This document shows, piece by piece, positions 33,835 to 42,595 of a DNA stretch of 45,762 nucleotides. Under the pieces are notes generated by a model that did no database searches, had not been told where the DNA came from, and was given only the letters and a program-made list of their open reading frames with translations. The translations under genes were made by a program, and so were the position numbers. The DNA comes from an uncultured Lachnospiraceae bacterium (GTDB taxonomy: Bacteria; Bacillota; Clostridia; Lachnospirales; Lachnospiraceae): positions 1 to 45,762 of the forward strand of contig CALWGM010000137.1 of NCBI GenBank assembly GCA_944380065.1, given 5' to 3'. Within the stretch, counting starts at the first letter, position 1. The number at the start of each line of letters is the position of its first letter.

Positions 33835-33944
33835 GCAGGATTTTGTTGTGTTTTGCACCGGGATACCTCATAATGAGAGCGTCAGGAACAGGGGATTTTC
33901 TGGAACTGTTCCTGACCGGAAAGGAAAAAGGAGAGACAGATCAT

Positions 33945-34940
33945 ATGGGACTGAAAGTTTCGGATTTATCAAAAACCTACGGAAACCGTACGGTAGTAAA
34001 CCACATCAGTTTTGAGATGGAAAAGCCGGGCGTATATGCCCTGCTGGGGACGAATGGCGCCGGGAAGACAACCACCCTGCGCATGATGCTGAATATGCTG
34101 TCCAGGGACAGCGGAGAAGTTCTCTGGGAGGGGAAACCGCTGGATACGGATACCTGCAATGTGGGTTATCTGGCGGAGGAGCGGGGGCTCTATCCCAAAT
34201 ATCCGCTGATGGATCAGCTGATCTACTTTGCAGGTCTGAAGGGCGTCGGCAAAAATGACGCAAAGGAGCGGATCCGGTACTGGGCGAAGCGGCTGCGGGT
34301 CGAGGAATATTTGTACCCTCAGTATGTCAATCCCCTGGCCGGGACGCCTGCGGGAAAGAAAGGATGGCTCCAGGCAGGATCAGGGACGAAAAAGATCAGG
34401 CCGAAGCTGGCCGACCAGCTGTCCAAGGGCAACCAGCAGAAGATCCAGTTTATGATCGCCCTGCTGGCGGATCCGCAGCTGCTGATCTTAGACGAACCCA
34501 TGTCGGGACTGGATCCGGTGAATACGGATCTGTTCCGGGATATTATCCGGGAGCAGATTGAGGCGGGAAAGTATCTGATCATGTCCAGCCATCAGATGGC
34601 TACGGTGGAGGAGTTCTGTACCGATATCATGATCCTGGATCATGCCAACGCTGTGCTCCAGGGCAACTTAAATGAGATTAAAAAGCAGCGGGGGCGGGAG
34701 AATCTGTATCTGAAAACAGAACAGGATATCAGCCGGTATATCCGGGATGCCGGCGTGCGCCTGGTCAGCGAAAAAGAATTTGAGTATAACCTGAAGGTGG
34801 AAAGTGAGGAGCAGGCCAACCGTCTGCTGGGCGCGCTGATCGAAAACGGAATCACTGTGATCCGTTTTGATTTAAAGGAGCCGTCGCTTCATGAGATTTT
34901 TGTGGAAGCAGTGGAGGGAGAGGAACATGAGAACCGGTAA
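33945..34940 (+). CDS. ABC transporter ATP-binding protein (NatA-like)
   Basis: A 331-residue ATPase. Walker A is GTNGAGKTT (near residues 36-44), the signature is LSKGNQQK, and Walker B is LLILDEPMSG, with the switch His in 'MSSHQMATVEE'. A short insert before the signature ('GTPAGKKGWLQAGSGTKKI') is not usual. The C-terminal ~80 residues resemble the NatA/DUF4162-type tail with 'EPSLHEIFVEAV'. Together with the next two genes it forms an exporter; NatAB pumps sodium in Bacillus, but other family members export peptides or drugs, so the substrate is open. ATG at 33945 has AAGGAG upstream. It overlaps the first permease by 14 bases. Confidence 0.88.
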   Translation: MGLKVSDLSKTYGNRTVVNHISFEMEKPGVYALLGTNGAGKTTTLRMMLNMLSRDSGEVLWEGKPLDTDTCNVGYLAEERGLYPKYPLMDQLIYFAGLKGVGKNDAKERIRYWAKRLRVEEYLYPQYVNPLAGTPAGKKGWLQAGSGTKKIRPKLADQLSKGNQQKIQFMIALLADPQLLILDEPMSGLDPVNTDLFRDIIREQIEAGKYLIMSSHQMATVEEFCTDIMILDHANAVLQGNLNEIKKQRGRENLYLKTEQDISRYIRDAGVRLVSEKEFEYNLKVESEEQANRLLGALIENGITVIRFDLKEPSLHEIFVEAVEGEEHENR

Positions 34941-36258
34941 AAGTGAATGGAAAGGAACCAGGAAGGTGCTGGCCTTTACCTTCAGCAGCCTGTTTAAGGG
35001 GAAAGCGAATCTGGCGACACTGATCGTATTCCTGATCTGCGGTCTGCTGGCGCCGCCGCTGTTTTTCCTGTTTGGAGGGAGCGGCACATCAGCCCCGGCG
35101 GAGCATGAGCTGTCCCGGGTGGCGGTTTACAATGAGACGGAGCTTCCTGTGGGAGAAATACTGTCAGACAGGGAGGATCCGCAGTTTGCGGATGTCCTGT
35201 TTGAAGAGGGGGCGTCTGAATATGCGGCGGATCCCGCCGGGGCACTTGGTCCGAAAGAGGCTGCAGTGAGGATTACCCGGGAGGCATCCGGCGCTTATCA
35301 GGCAGATCTGTACGCGGCAGAAGAGACAGAACTGTCCGATACAGAATTGGAGCAGCTTTCCGGATGGTTTCAGTCAGCCGTCAAACGTGCGGAATACCGG
35401 CAGGCAGGGATGACGGAAGAACAGATGGAGCTTTTGACTGCGGAATTTTATACGGAGACAGGAACGGTGTCAGACTACCGGGACGGAGAAACAGAGGATG
35501 GCGGCGGGGGATACGGAGTGCAGCTTGTCTACGCCATCGTGGTATTGATGGTCAGTATTTTAGCTGTCAGTTATATTATCCGGTCGGTGGTGGAGGAAAA
35601 ATCATCCAGGCTGGTGGAGATGCTTCTGCTGCATGTACGCCCGATGGCTCTGATCGCCGGAAAAATCCTGGCGATTCTGGCATACATTTTCTGTGTGCTG
35701 GGGCTGTTTGTGGCCTGCCTGCTGATTTCCGGCGGGGTGTGCAGCAGATTCGCAGGTCTGCCCGGACCGGGGCAATGGCTGCAGGCCGCGGTACAGATGG
35801 GGGCTGTGAACTTGGGGGCAGGCATGATCGTGATTATGGCGGTCTCGCTGTTTCTGGGATGCCTGACACTGGCGGTGATCGCCGGCATTTCCGGCGCCGG
35901 CTGTTCCAGCATGGATGATATTTCCGGCGCTTCCACGGCCGCTACCCTGTTGATTATGGCAGGATATTTTGTGTCGATCATGGTGATCAATCTGCCGTCG
36001 GCAGGCGCGCAGCTGTTTGTCTCCCTCTGTCCGGTACTGTCCGTGTTCTGCGCCCCGGTACAATATGCGATGGGCAATATTTCTTTCCCGGTGCTGGTGA
36101 TCTCCTGGCTGGTTCAGGCGGCAGTTCTTCTCTGGCTGGTGAGGTTCTGCGCGAAAATATACCGCAGTCTGATCATGTACAGGGGAAACCGGCTGACATG
36201 GAAGGACATGATCGGTATGGCGGAGCAGAAACCGAAGAAAGGCAGGGTGAGATCATGA
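34927..36258 (+). CDS. ABC transporter permease (NatB/ABC-2 type), first
   Basis: A 443-residue membrane protein of the ABC-2 export type. One N-terminal membrane helix ('LATLIVFLICGLLAPPLFFLF') is followed by an extracytoplasmic, acidic domain of about 140 residues. Five or so helices then start at 'LVYAIVVLMVSILAVSYIIRSVVEEKSSRLVEML'; the EEKSSR..E stretch is typical of NatB. GGAGGG lies before the ATG at 34927, inside the end of the ATPase gene. It overlaps the next permease gene by 4 bases (ATGA). Confidence 0.85.
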   Translation: MRTGKSEWKGTRKVLAFTFSSLFKGKANLATLIVFLICGLLAPPLFFLFGGSGTSAPAEHELSRVAVYNETELPVGEILSDREDPQFADVLFEEGASEYAADPAGALGPKEAAVRITREASGAYQADLYAAEETELSDTELEQLSGWFQSAVKRAEYRQAGMTEEQMELLTAEFYTETGTVSDYRDGETEDGGGGYGVQLVYAIVVLMVSILAVSYIIRSVVEEKSSRLVEMLLLHVRPMALIAGKILAILAYIFCVLGLFVACLLISGGVCSRFAGLPGPGQWLQAAVQMGAVNLGAGMIVIMAVSLFLGCLTLAVIAGISGAGCSSMDDISGASTAATLLIMAGYFVSIMVINLPSAGAQLFVSLCPVLSVFCAPVQYAMGNISFPVLVISWLVQAAVLLWLVRFCAKIYRSLIMYRGNRLTWKDMIGMAEQKPKKGRVRS

Positions 36259-37604
36259 AGAGAAAAGAATGGCGGGATATGAAGAAAATTTTCACATTCA
36301 CATTTCGCAGCCAGATGAGGTCGAAAAAATACAGGACAGCCCTGATCCTGGTCTGCATCCTGCTGTTTGCCGTGCCGCTGCTGGTGATGGCCGCGGCGGG
36401 GCGAACCGGGGACAGTCCGGATCCGGCAGCGCAGCCGGAAGCCGTAAACCCGGTGGCGCAGGTCTATGTGGTGGATGAAACCGGACTGGGGATCCGGGGC
36501 TTCGACGCGATTCACTGGGAAGAGGAAGGAATGGAAGCTGTTTCCTGGCTGCAGACGGAGGATCTGCAGGCGGCGTCGGCAGCGGCGGAGAATACCGATG
36601 ACAGCCTGATCCTGCTGATGGAGGAGGAGACCGGGGCGATCCGGCTGCATTTGCTGATCCCGGAGGGATCTTCCCTGAAGGAAGAGGACTTCAGTAATCT
36701 GCAGGCCGGACTGGACCGTTCTTTTCCGGAAGTCCTGGCGGCAAGCGCGGGCCTGACTGAGGAGCAGACCCAAATGGTGCAGAACCCGGTGCAGGCACAG
36801 GTGGTGACCGGACAGGAGGACGCATTGTCCGGCGAAGAGCTGGCGAGGGAGATTTTGTCTGCTGCGCTTCCGTATGCATTTATTATGGTTCTGTATTTTA
36901 TGGTGCTGATTTACGGGCAGAATGTGGCGAACAGCGTGATCATGGAAAAAAGCTCGAAGCTGATGGATACCTTTCTCACATCGGTACGGCCGGTCAGCAT
37001 GATCTTTGGCAAGGTATTTGCCATTGTGTGTTCCAGTATTCTGCAGTTTGCGGCCTGGATCGCGGCTCTTTTGCTGGGGCTGGCAGCCGGAAGCGCTGTG
37101 GTAAAAGCTTCCGGGGGAGGCAGCGGCATCTGGCAGTTCCTGGCGGGGGAGAACTGGTTTGGAGAACTGTTTTCCCTTCCGGGAATGATTCTGTCGGTGC
37201 TGCTTTTGCTCTCCGGTTTTCTGCTGTACTGTGCCATTGCCTCGATCGGCGGGTCGGCAGCCGGGAAGCAGGAGGATCTGTCGTCCACGAATGTGTTGTT
37301 TACGATGATCTTAGTCGTCAGTTTTCTGGTTTCCCTGGCGGTGGGCGGCGTGGGGATCGGAAGTTCCGGGGCGGCCTCCGCATGGGTGTACTGGGTTCCG
37401 TTTACCTCGGTGCTGACGCTGCCGGGCAGGCTGCTGCTGGGCGAGGTTTCCCTGACCGTCGGGGCCGGGGCGCTGGCGGTATCCGTGGCGGCCGCCGTTT
37501 TGTTCCTTGCGCTGGCGGCAAAGATCTACCGGATGATGGCCCTGTATAAAGGAAACCCGCCCACACCGGCAAAGCTGTTTGCCATGCTGCGGGAAAAGCC
37601 ATAA
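36255..37604 (+). CDS. ABC transporter permease (NatB/ABC-2 type), second
   Basis: A 449-residue protein with the same plan as the preceding one: an N-terminal helix ('TALILVCILLFAVPLLVMAAA'), an acidic outer domain of about 160 residues, and then a membrane half beginning at 'LPYAFIMVLYFMVLIYGQNVANSVIMEKSSKLMDTFL', with the MEKSSK..D motif. Overall similarity between the two permeases looks modest outside that region, so the transporter is likely a heterodimer. Start by ATGA overlap with the upstream stop. Confidence 0.85.
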   Translation: MKRKEWRDMKKIFTFTFRSQMRSKKYRTALILVCILLFAVPLLVMAAAGRTGDSPDPAAQPEAVNPVAQVYVVDETGLGIRGFDAIHWEEEGMEAVSWLQTEDLQAASAAAENTDDSLILLMEEETGAIRLHLLIPEGSSLKEEDFSNLQAGLDRSFPEVLAASAGLTEEQTQMVQNPVQAQVVTGQEDALSGEELAREILSAALPYAFIMVLYFMVLIYGQNVANSVIMEKSSKLMDTFLTSVRPVSMIFGKVFAIVCSSILQFAAWIAALLLGLAAGSAVVKASGGGSGIWQFLAGENWFGELFSLPGMILSVLLLLSGFLLYCAIASIGGSAAGKQEDLSSTNVLFTMILVVSFLVSLAVGGVGIGSSGAASAWVYWVPFTSVLTLPGRLLLGEVSLTVGAGALAVSVAAAVLFLALAAKIYRMMALYKGNPPTPAKLFAMLREKP

Positions 37605-37712
37605 TTTTTGTGTATACCGCTATGTAAAAGATGAATCGCTGATCGCCAATCCTGCATTGAAAAGGGGGATCAAATATGTTATACAGGAATGGTATGGAAG
37701 GGAAGCGATACG

Positions 37713-38534
37713 ATGTTTGAAGAATATGCAGCTGTAAAGCCGCTGGATCCGTGGGAAATCGGACAGTATCTGAAGAGAATCGGCTATACCGGTTCCCGGG
37801 AGCCTGTGAAGGAGACCCTGGATGCGCTGATCTATGCGCATCAGTGCAGCGTCCCCTTTGAGACCCTGGATCCCCATGATTTTGGAATCACAGTCGACCT
37901 CCATCCGGATGCGGTGTTTGACAAGATTGTACGGAAAGGGAGAGGCGGTTATTGTCTGGAACTGAACGGTTCCTTTTACCGGCTCCTGATCAGTCTGGGG
38001 TTCGAGGTGCGGCCCTGCCTGTGCCGGGTGCTTTTGGGGACAGAGGAGTGGACGCATCCCATTGACCACCGGACGAATCTGGTAACCGTCGGGGGAAGGA
38101 CCTATTTCTGTGATGTGGGAGTGGGCGGGCCCATGCCGCCGGCCGGTCTGGATATTGCCCGGGAGGACTGGCAGGATCTGCGGGGGGAACTGTTTCGCGT
38201 GGCGCCCGATTTGCCCGGGTGGCGGGCCATCCGCCGCAGGACCCGCGCCGGCGGAGACCTTTACAATGAAAACTGCGTGGCGGAACGGACGGAGATGCTG
38301 TTTACGACGATCCACTGTTACGAGACGGACGTCCAGTTCCTGAACCAGTATATGTCCGGCAATCCCCAGGCGCTCCATGTACAGCACCGGATCCTGAATC
38401 TGCGGACGGCAGACGGATACCGGGCGATCTGGGACGATGAATATAAGGAGCTGCGGGACGGGCAGATTTTAAAAACAGGAATCGGGGATAACCTGCATCA
38501 GATTCTGGAAGAAAAATTCGGGATTGTGGTTTAG
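37713..38534 (+). CDS. nat: Arylamine N-acetyltransferase
   Basis: A 273-residue enzyme of the NAT family, which acetylates arylamines and hydrazines from acetyl-CoA in the cytoplasm. The catalytic triad is visible: Cys in 'RGGYCLELN' (about residue 81), His in 'HPIDHRTNLV' and Asp in 'YFCDVGVGG'. The N-terminal 'YLKRIGYTG' and 'SVPFETLDPH' are also typical. GGAAGGGA precedes ATG 37713; a longer GTG-started reading is less likely. It follows the exporter operon by 108 bases and could belong to it, which would fit a drug/xenobiotic role, but this is inference. Confidence 0.92.
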   Translation: MFEEYAAVKPLDPWEIGQYLKRIGYTGSREPVKETLDALIYAHQCSVPFETLDPHDFGITVDLHPDAVFDKIVRKGRGGYCLELNGSFYRLLISLGFEVRPCLCRVLLGTEEWTHPIDHRTNLVTVGGRTYFCDVGVGGPMPPAGLDIAREDWQDLRGELFRVAPDLPGWRAIRRRTRAGGDLYNENCVAERTEMLFTTIHCYETDVQFLNQYMSGNPQALHVQHRILNLRTADGYRAIWDDEYKELRDGQILKTGIGDNLHQILEEKFGIVV

Positions 38535-38553
38535 GCCACAATCCCGAATTTTA
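38516..38553. terminator. Bidirectional terminator between nat and the AraC gene
   Basis: ttcgggattgtgg (38517-38529) pairs with ccacaatcccgaa (38536-38548), then TTTTA; flanking A/T on both sides. The hairpin begins inside the nat coding end and reaches the stop of the minus-strand regulator gene. Confidence 0.9.
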
Positions 38554-39804
38554 TTTCCGGTATTGGCCGGGCGTCAGACCGGTCAGTTTTTTAAATACGC
38601 TGGTAAAATAGCTCTGGTTGTCAAATCCTACGCCGATGGCGATATCCAGCAGGGAATCATCCGTGTTGTTCAGCAGCCGTTTGGCCTCCTCCACCCGCAC
38701 CATGGTCAGGTACTCCTTGAAGGTAGAGCCGCTGGAGCGTTTGAAAATCCGTGAGAAATAGGATTGGTTTAAGTGCAGGTGTTCCGCCACATCCTGCAGT
38801 GTGATATTCTCCGCAAAATGGGTGGAAATATAGTTCATGGCTTCCCGCACAATGCGGCTGTTTTCCATGGTGGGCGGGAACATGCAGTCCATGAAGGAGG
38901 TCAGGATCTCGATCATGGCGTAGCACAGCTCCGTGGTGGAGCGGTAGGTGTCCACATGCTCCATGAACTGGTTGTTGATGCTGAAAATATGGCTGGAGGC
39001 GGCGCCGTTTTCTATGGCAGCCCTGGAAAGCAGGGAGCACAGCTCCACCGAGCGGTATTTGACAGTGGCCAGGTTGTTGCCGGCCGATAAAAACACGTAT
39101 CCCAGCAGGTCGTTTAAGAGGGCGCTGGACTCTTTCAGGTTCCCCTCCTTTACCTTGGTCAGCAGCTCCTGTTCCTTTTCCAGGGGATAGCGGTCGGTCT
39201 GGACCGGCTCCATGGTCTTGTACATCTGGATGGACTCGCTGATCCGGGCCTGCTGGTGGAGCTTTTTCTGGTTGATGATAAACTGCTCCCTCGAATCTGA
39301 GATCAGGCTGGACATGAGGAAGTACAGGAGACGGCTGATCTGGGTGACCTTGGAAGGATCCACCTGGGGGACGTCCGCGGCGTCGTCGTAGAGCTCCATC
39401 AGATCCTCCATGGAGAAAATGGGGAATTTGTGTCCCACATCCAGTACCAGGGTGGAGTCCGCCCGTTCCATCAGGAATGGCCCGATCAGGATAGAGCCGA
39501 AGAGGCTTTCGTGGTTGATCAGCGGGAATACAATGTGGCTTAAATTGGACTGACAGGAAAAAATGTAGGAAGAGCCCAGGTTCATGGCCCGTTTCCCCGC
39601 ATTGGAATGGATATGCATGCAGGTCTTCTCAGAAGAAAAATGAGAAGAAAAATGCTGGCAGTAGGTATTTTTCTTCCCGAAATATTTCAGGATCCTGCCG
39701 TTCTCATCCAAAAGCTGCACCGGAAGGTCGATGCAGACATGAAGCGCGCCCAGCAGCTCGTTCAGCGTACTTTCATCGATCATGGTATATACATAAGCTT
39801 CCAT
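38551..39804 (-). CDS. PocR-domain AraC-family regulator
   Basis: A 417-residue protein. Residues ~10-170 resemble the PocR ligand-binding domain ('IDLPVQLLDENGRILKYFG', a Cys-rich turn with CQHF, CMHIH and 'IFSCQSNLSHIVFPL'). A helical linker follows. The last ~100 residues are an AraC DNA-binding domain with two helix-turn-helix units ('ITLQDVAEHLHLNQSYFSRIFKR' and 'LLDIAIGVGFDNQSYFTSVFKK'). PocR-type regulators govern cobamide-dependent pathways such as propanediol use (family knowledge). Here it is divergent from a MtaA-like methyltransferase, which it probably activates. GGGGGG-A precedes the ATG at 39804. Confidence 0.88.
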   Translation of the reverse strand: MEAYVYTMIDESTLNELLGALHVCIDLPVQLLDENGRILKYFGKKNTYCQHFSSHFSSEKTCMHIHSNAGKRAMNLGSSYIFSCQSNLSHIVFPLINHESLFGSILIGPFLMERADSTLVLDVGHKFPIFSMEDLMELYDDAADVPQVDPSKVTQISRLLYFLMSSLISDSREQFIINQKKLHQQARISESIQMYKTMEPVQTDRYPLEKEQELLTKVKEGNLKESSALLNDLLGYVFLSAGNNLATVKYRSVELCSLLSRAAIENGAASSHIFSINNQFMEHVDTYRSTTELCYAMIEILTSFMDCMFPPTMENSRIVREAMNYISTHFAENITLQDVAEHLHLNQSYFSRIFKRSSGSTFKEYLTMVRVEEAKRLLNNTDDSLLDIAIGVGFDNQSYFTSVFKKLTGLTPGQYRK

Positions 39805-39844
39805 GGTAAATCCCCCCCCTTTTTCTATTTATCATATCTATTTT

Positions 39845-39873
39845 TTGACTTTGCCGCAACTATTTTATAAAAT
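39845..39873 (+). promoter_or_regulatory. Promoter of the MtaA-like gene
   Basis: TTGACT (39845-39850) and TAAAAT (39868-39873) are 17 bases apart. The leader would be about 100 bases and includes the inverted repeat agtat-attg-atact (39940-39953), which might be a regulator site. Confidence 0.5.
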
Positions 39874-39983
39874 AATTTTTCACTGGTAAAATTTATTGAA
39901 AAATTATAAAGAAAAATAAAAAAACAGGGAAAGAGATATAGTATATTGATACTACCAAGAAACAGAAAGAGAGGAAACGTGTG

Positions 39984-41003
39984 ATGAAACGAAACATGAT
40001 GGAGTGGGTTGACAACGTGCTGGCTGCAAAGCAGAAACAGGGATTTTTAGTGCTTTCCTTCCCGGCGATTCAGAAAATGGGGATCACGGTAAAGGATCTG
40101 ATCGCTTCCAGCGACCTGCAGGCGCAGGCGATGAAGATTGTGGCGGACGCCACGCCGGAGGCGGCAGCTTCCGTCAGCATGATGGATCTTTCCCTGGAGG
40201 CGGAGGCCTTCGGTTCTACCGTACATTTTTCTGATGACGAGGTACCTACGGTAACCGGAAGCATTGTTCATTCTGAGGAAGAGGCGGACGCCTTAAAGGT
40301 ACCGGAAATCGGAGCCGGACGTACCCAGATCTATATTGACGCCATCGGCAAGGCTGTGGAGCTGGTTCAGGACCGTCCGGTGTTTGCAGGCGTGATCGGA
40401 CCCTTCTCCCTGGCCGGCCGTCTGATGGATGTGACAGAGGCTATGATTTACTGTTACGATGAGCCGGACATGGTGCATACCGTGCTGGAGAAGGCAACAG
40501 AGTTCCTGATCAAGTACATCAACGCATACAAAGCAGTGGGCGCCAACGGCGTTTTGGTGGCAGAGCCGCTGGCAGGCCTTCTTTCCCCGTCCCTGGAGGA
40601 GGAGTTCTCCTGTGATTATATGAAGAAGATCGTGGAAGCGACCCAGACCGATGATTTCCTGGTATGCTACCACAACTGCGGCAACTGTACGGTTCAGCAG
40701 ATCGAGTCCATCACCCAGAACGGATGCCGTGTGCTTCATTTCGGAAACGCCATCGATATGGCGGATATGATGCCGAAGGTTCCGGAGAACATCATTGCCA
40801 TGGGCAATCTGGATCCGGCAGGATTATTCCGCAACGGCACGCCGGAAACCGTAAAGGCAGCCACTGTGGAGCTGATGGAGAAATGCGCATCCTACCCGAA
40901 CTTCGTACCGTCTTCCGGATGCGATATCCCGCCTCTTTCCGGATGGGACAACATTATGGCGTTCTTTGACGGTGTGAATGAGTTCTACGCAAAGAACAAC
41001 TGA
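39984..41003 (+). CDS. MtaA/CmuA-like methylcobamide methyltransferase (UroD fold)
   Basis: A 339-residue protein of the uroporphyrinogen-decarboxylase fold, methyltransferase branch. Zinc ligands expected for MtaA-type enzymes are visible: H230 and C232 in 'CYHNCGNC', and C313 in 'SSGCDIPP'. 'GVIGPFSLAGRLMDVTEAM' and 'AMGNLDPAGLF' are also typical. In methanogens MtaA moves a methyl group from a corrinoid protein to coenzyme M; bacteria have many homologues whose methyl acceptor may be tetrahydrofolate or another thiol. No corrinoid protein is encoded in the window. GAGGAAAC lies before ATG 39984, which is preferred over the GTG three bases upstream. It has its own promoter and terminator. 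Confidence 0.87.
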   Translation: MKRNMMEWVDNVLAAKQKQGFLVLSFPAIQKMGITVKDLIASSDLQAQAMKIVADATPEAAASVSMMDLSLEAEAFGSTVHFSDDEVPTVTGSIVHSEEEADALKVPEIGAGRTQIYIDAIGKAVELVQDRPVFAGVIGPFSLAGRLMDVTEAMIYCYDEPDMVHTVLEKATEFLIKYINAYKAVGANGVLVAEPLAGLLSPSLEEEFSCDYMKKIVEATQTDDFLVCYHNCGNCTVQQIESITQNGCRVLHFGNAIDMADMMPKVPENIIAMGNLDPAGLFRNGTPETVKAATVELMEKCASYPNFVPSSGCDIPPLSGWDNIMAFFDGVNEFYAKNN

Positions 41004-41047
41004 TTTTGTGTGATTTTTACATAAAATCACAAATCAGAAATTTTTTC
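41000..41047 (+). terminator. Terminator of the MtaA-like gene
   Basis: ctgattt and gtgatttt (41000-41017) pair with aaaatcac-aaatcag (41023-41037), with a small bulge, followed by AAATTTTTT. It overlaps the stop codon. Confidence 0.82.
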
Positions 41048-41049
41048 CG

Positions 41050-41078
41050 TTGATTCTCCTTTCCCAAAATGGTATAAT
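41050..41078 (+). promoter_or_regulatory. Promoter of the NSS transporter
   Basis: TTGATT (41050-41055) and TATAAT (41073-41078) are separated by 17 bases. The leader is about 25 bases. Confidence 0.75.
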
Positions 41079-41110
41079 TCATCTAATTATGCATATGGAG
41101 GAGATTCATT

Positions 41111-42475
41111 ATGGAACACGAAAAGAAAGAGCGCAGCAGCTTTACCGGCGGCATCGGTTTCGTGCTGGCGGCGGCAGGCAGCGCGGTAGGATTGGGAAAT
41201 CTCTGGCGTTTTCCTTATCTGGCGGCTCAGTATGGAGGCGGCATTTTTATCCTGGTATATATTATTCTGGCGCTGACGTTTGGTTTTACCCTGATGGCGA
41301 CCGAGATCGCCATTGGACGGAAAACCAAACAGAGCCCGGGACTTGCCTATAAGACTCTGCATAAAAAGTTTGGATTCTTAGGGACACTGTCCACGCTGGT
41401 GCCGATCATCATCCTGCCTTATTACTGCGTAATCGGCGGCTGGGTGATCAAATATATGGTAACCTTTGCGACCGGCGACGGACTGGCAGCGGCGGCCGAT
41501 AATTATTTCAGCGGTTTTACCGGGGATTTCTTATCTCCCATGGTTTATTTCGCCATTTACCTGGCGCTGACGGCGGCGGTAATCCTTTTAGGCGTGAACA
41601 AGGGAATTGAGAAGGTCAGCAAGATCATGATGCCTCTGCTGCTTCTTATTTCTTTCGGGATCTGTATTTATATTTTTACCCTGCCGGGGATCGCGGAGGG
41701 TGTGAAGTACTATCTGCTTCCGGACTTTTCCAAGTTCTCCTTTATGACCGTGTGCGCGGCTATGGGACAGATGTTCTTTTCCATGAGCCTGGCCATGGGA
41801 ATCATGATCACCTATGGTTCCTACACGAAAAAGGAGACGAACCTGATCAAATCCGTAAACCAGATCGAGATCTGCGATACGGTGGTGGCACTGCTGGCCG
41901 GATTTATGGTAGTCCCGGCAGTCTATATGTTCAGCGGCGAAGCGGGGACCAAAGCCAGCGGCGCGGGCCTGATGTTCGTTACCCTTCCCAAGGTATTCGG
42001 GGAAATGAGGGGCGGTCAGTTTATCGGCCTGCTGTTCTTCGTCCTGGTATTCTTCGCGGCGCTGACCAGTTCCATCTCAGTTATGGAGGCGATCGTATCC
42101 TCCCTGATGGACCGGTTTAAGATCAGCCGTGTGAAAGGCGTGATCTTCTGTATCGTGATCAGCATTATCATGGGCGTGCCGTCTTCCCTGGGAAATGGGA
42201 TCTGGTCAGATATCAAAATCCTTGGAATGGACTTCCTGACCTTCTTTGACTATGTCAGCAACAGTGTGCTGATGCCGATTGTGGCGCTGTTCACCTGTAT
42301 CATGGTGGGATGGCTGGTAGGCCCGAAAAAGCTGGTGGCTGAGATCACGAGAAACGGGGAGAAGATGCGGAGAGAGAAACTGTTCTATGTAATGGTTCGT
42401 TTTGTGGCTCCGATTCTGCTGGTGATTATCCTGGCGTCCTATTCGCTGGCACAGTTTGGTATTATTACGATGTAA
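41111..42475 (+). CDS. Sodium-dependent transporter, NSS family
   Basis: A 454-residue membrane protein with about 11-12 hydrophobic segments. The sodium/substrate site in TM1 is 'LAAAGSAVGLGNLWRFPYLA'; TM6 has 'FFSMSLAMGIMITYGSY', and TM8 has 'FFAALTSSISVMEA'. Bacterial NSS members (such as LeuT or MhsT) co-transport amino acids or related amines with sodium. Given its neighbours, a methylated amine or amino acid is a reasonable guess for the substrate, but this is not shown by the sequence. GGAGGAG precedes ATG 41111. Confidence 0.92.
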   Translation: MEHEKKERSSFTGGIGFVLAAAGSAVGLGNLWRFPYLAAQYGGGIFILVYIILALTFGFTLMATEIAIGRKTKQSPGLAYKTLHKKFGFLGTLSTLVPIIILPYYCVIGGWVIKYMVTFATGDGLAAAADNYFSGFTGDFLSPMVYFAIYLALTAAVILLGVNKGIEKVSKIMMPLLLLISFGICIYIFTLPGIAEGVKYYLLPDFSKFSFMTVCAAMGQMFFSMSLAMGIMITYGSYTKKETNLIKSVNQIEICDTVVALLAGFMVVPAVYMFSGEAGTKASGAGLMFVTLPKVFGEMRGGQFIGLLFFVLVFFAALTSSISVMEAIVSSLMDRFKISRVKGVIFCIVISIIMGVPSSLGNGIWSDIKILGMDFLTFFDYVSNSVLMPIVALFTCIMVGWLVGPKKLVAEITRNGEKMRREKLFYVMVRFVAPILLVIILASYSLAQFGIITM

Positions 42476-42522
42476 GAAATAAAAATGGCTGCAGGCAGGA
42501 GCTTTCTGCGGCAGCCGCACCG

Positions 42523-42564
42523 GATCCCGGTTCTGGATTCCGCCTCGGAAGCCGGAACCGGGAT
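42523..42564 (+). terminator. Stem-loop between NSS transporter and hydantoinase-like gene
   Basis: atcccggttctgg (42524-42536) pairs with ccggaaccgggat (42552-42564) with one mismatch or G-T pair. It is followed by TCTTATCTTA rather than a clean T run. It may partly end the transporter transcript. Confidence 0.5.
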
Positions 42565-42595
42565 TCTTATCTTATAGGATCTATGGAGGGGAGTT

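Noticed and set aside
36198-36254. Longer N-terminus for the second permease
   Set aside because: It would overlap the upstream gene by 61 bases without a ribosome binding site; the ATGA overlap start is better supported.
39805-39983. Cobalamin riboswitch upstream of the methyltransferase gene
   Set aside because: The gap is AT-rich and short, without the conserved B12-box sequence; control by the PocR-AraC protein is more likely.
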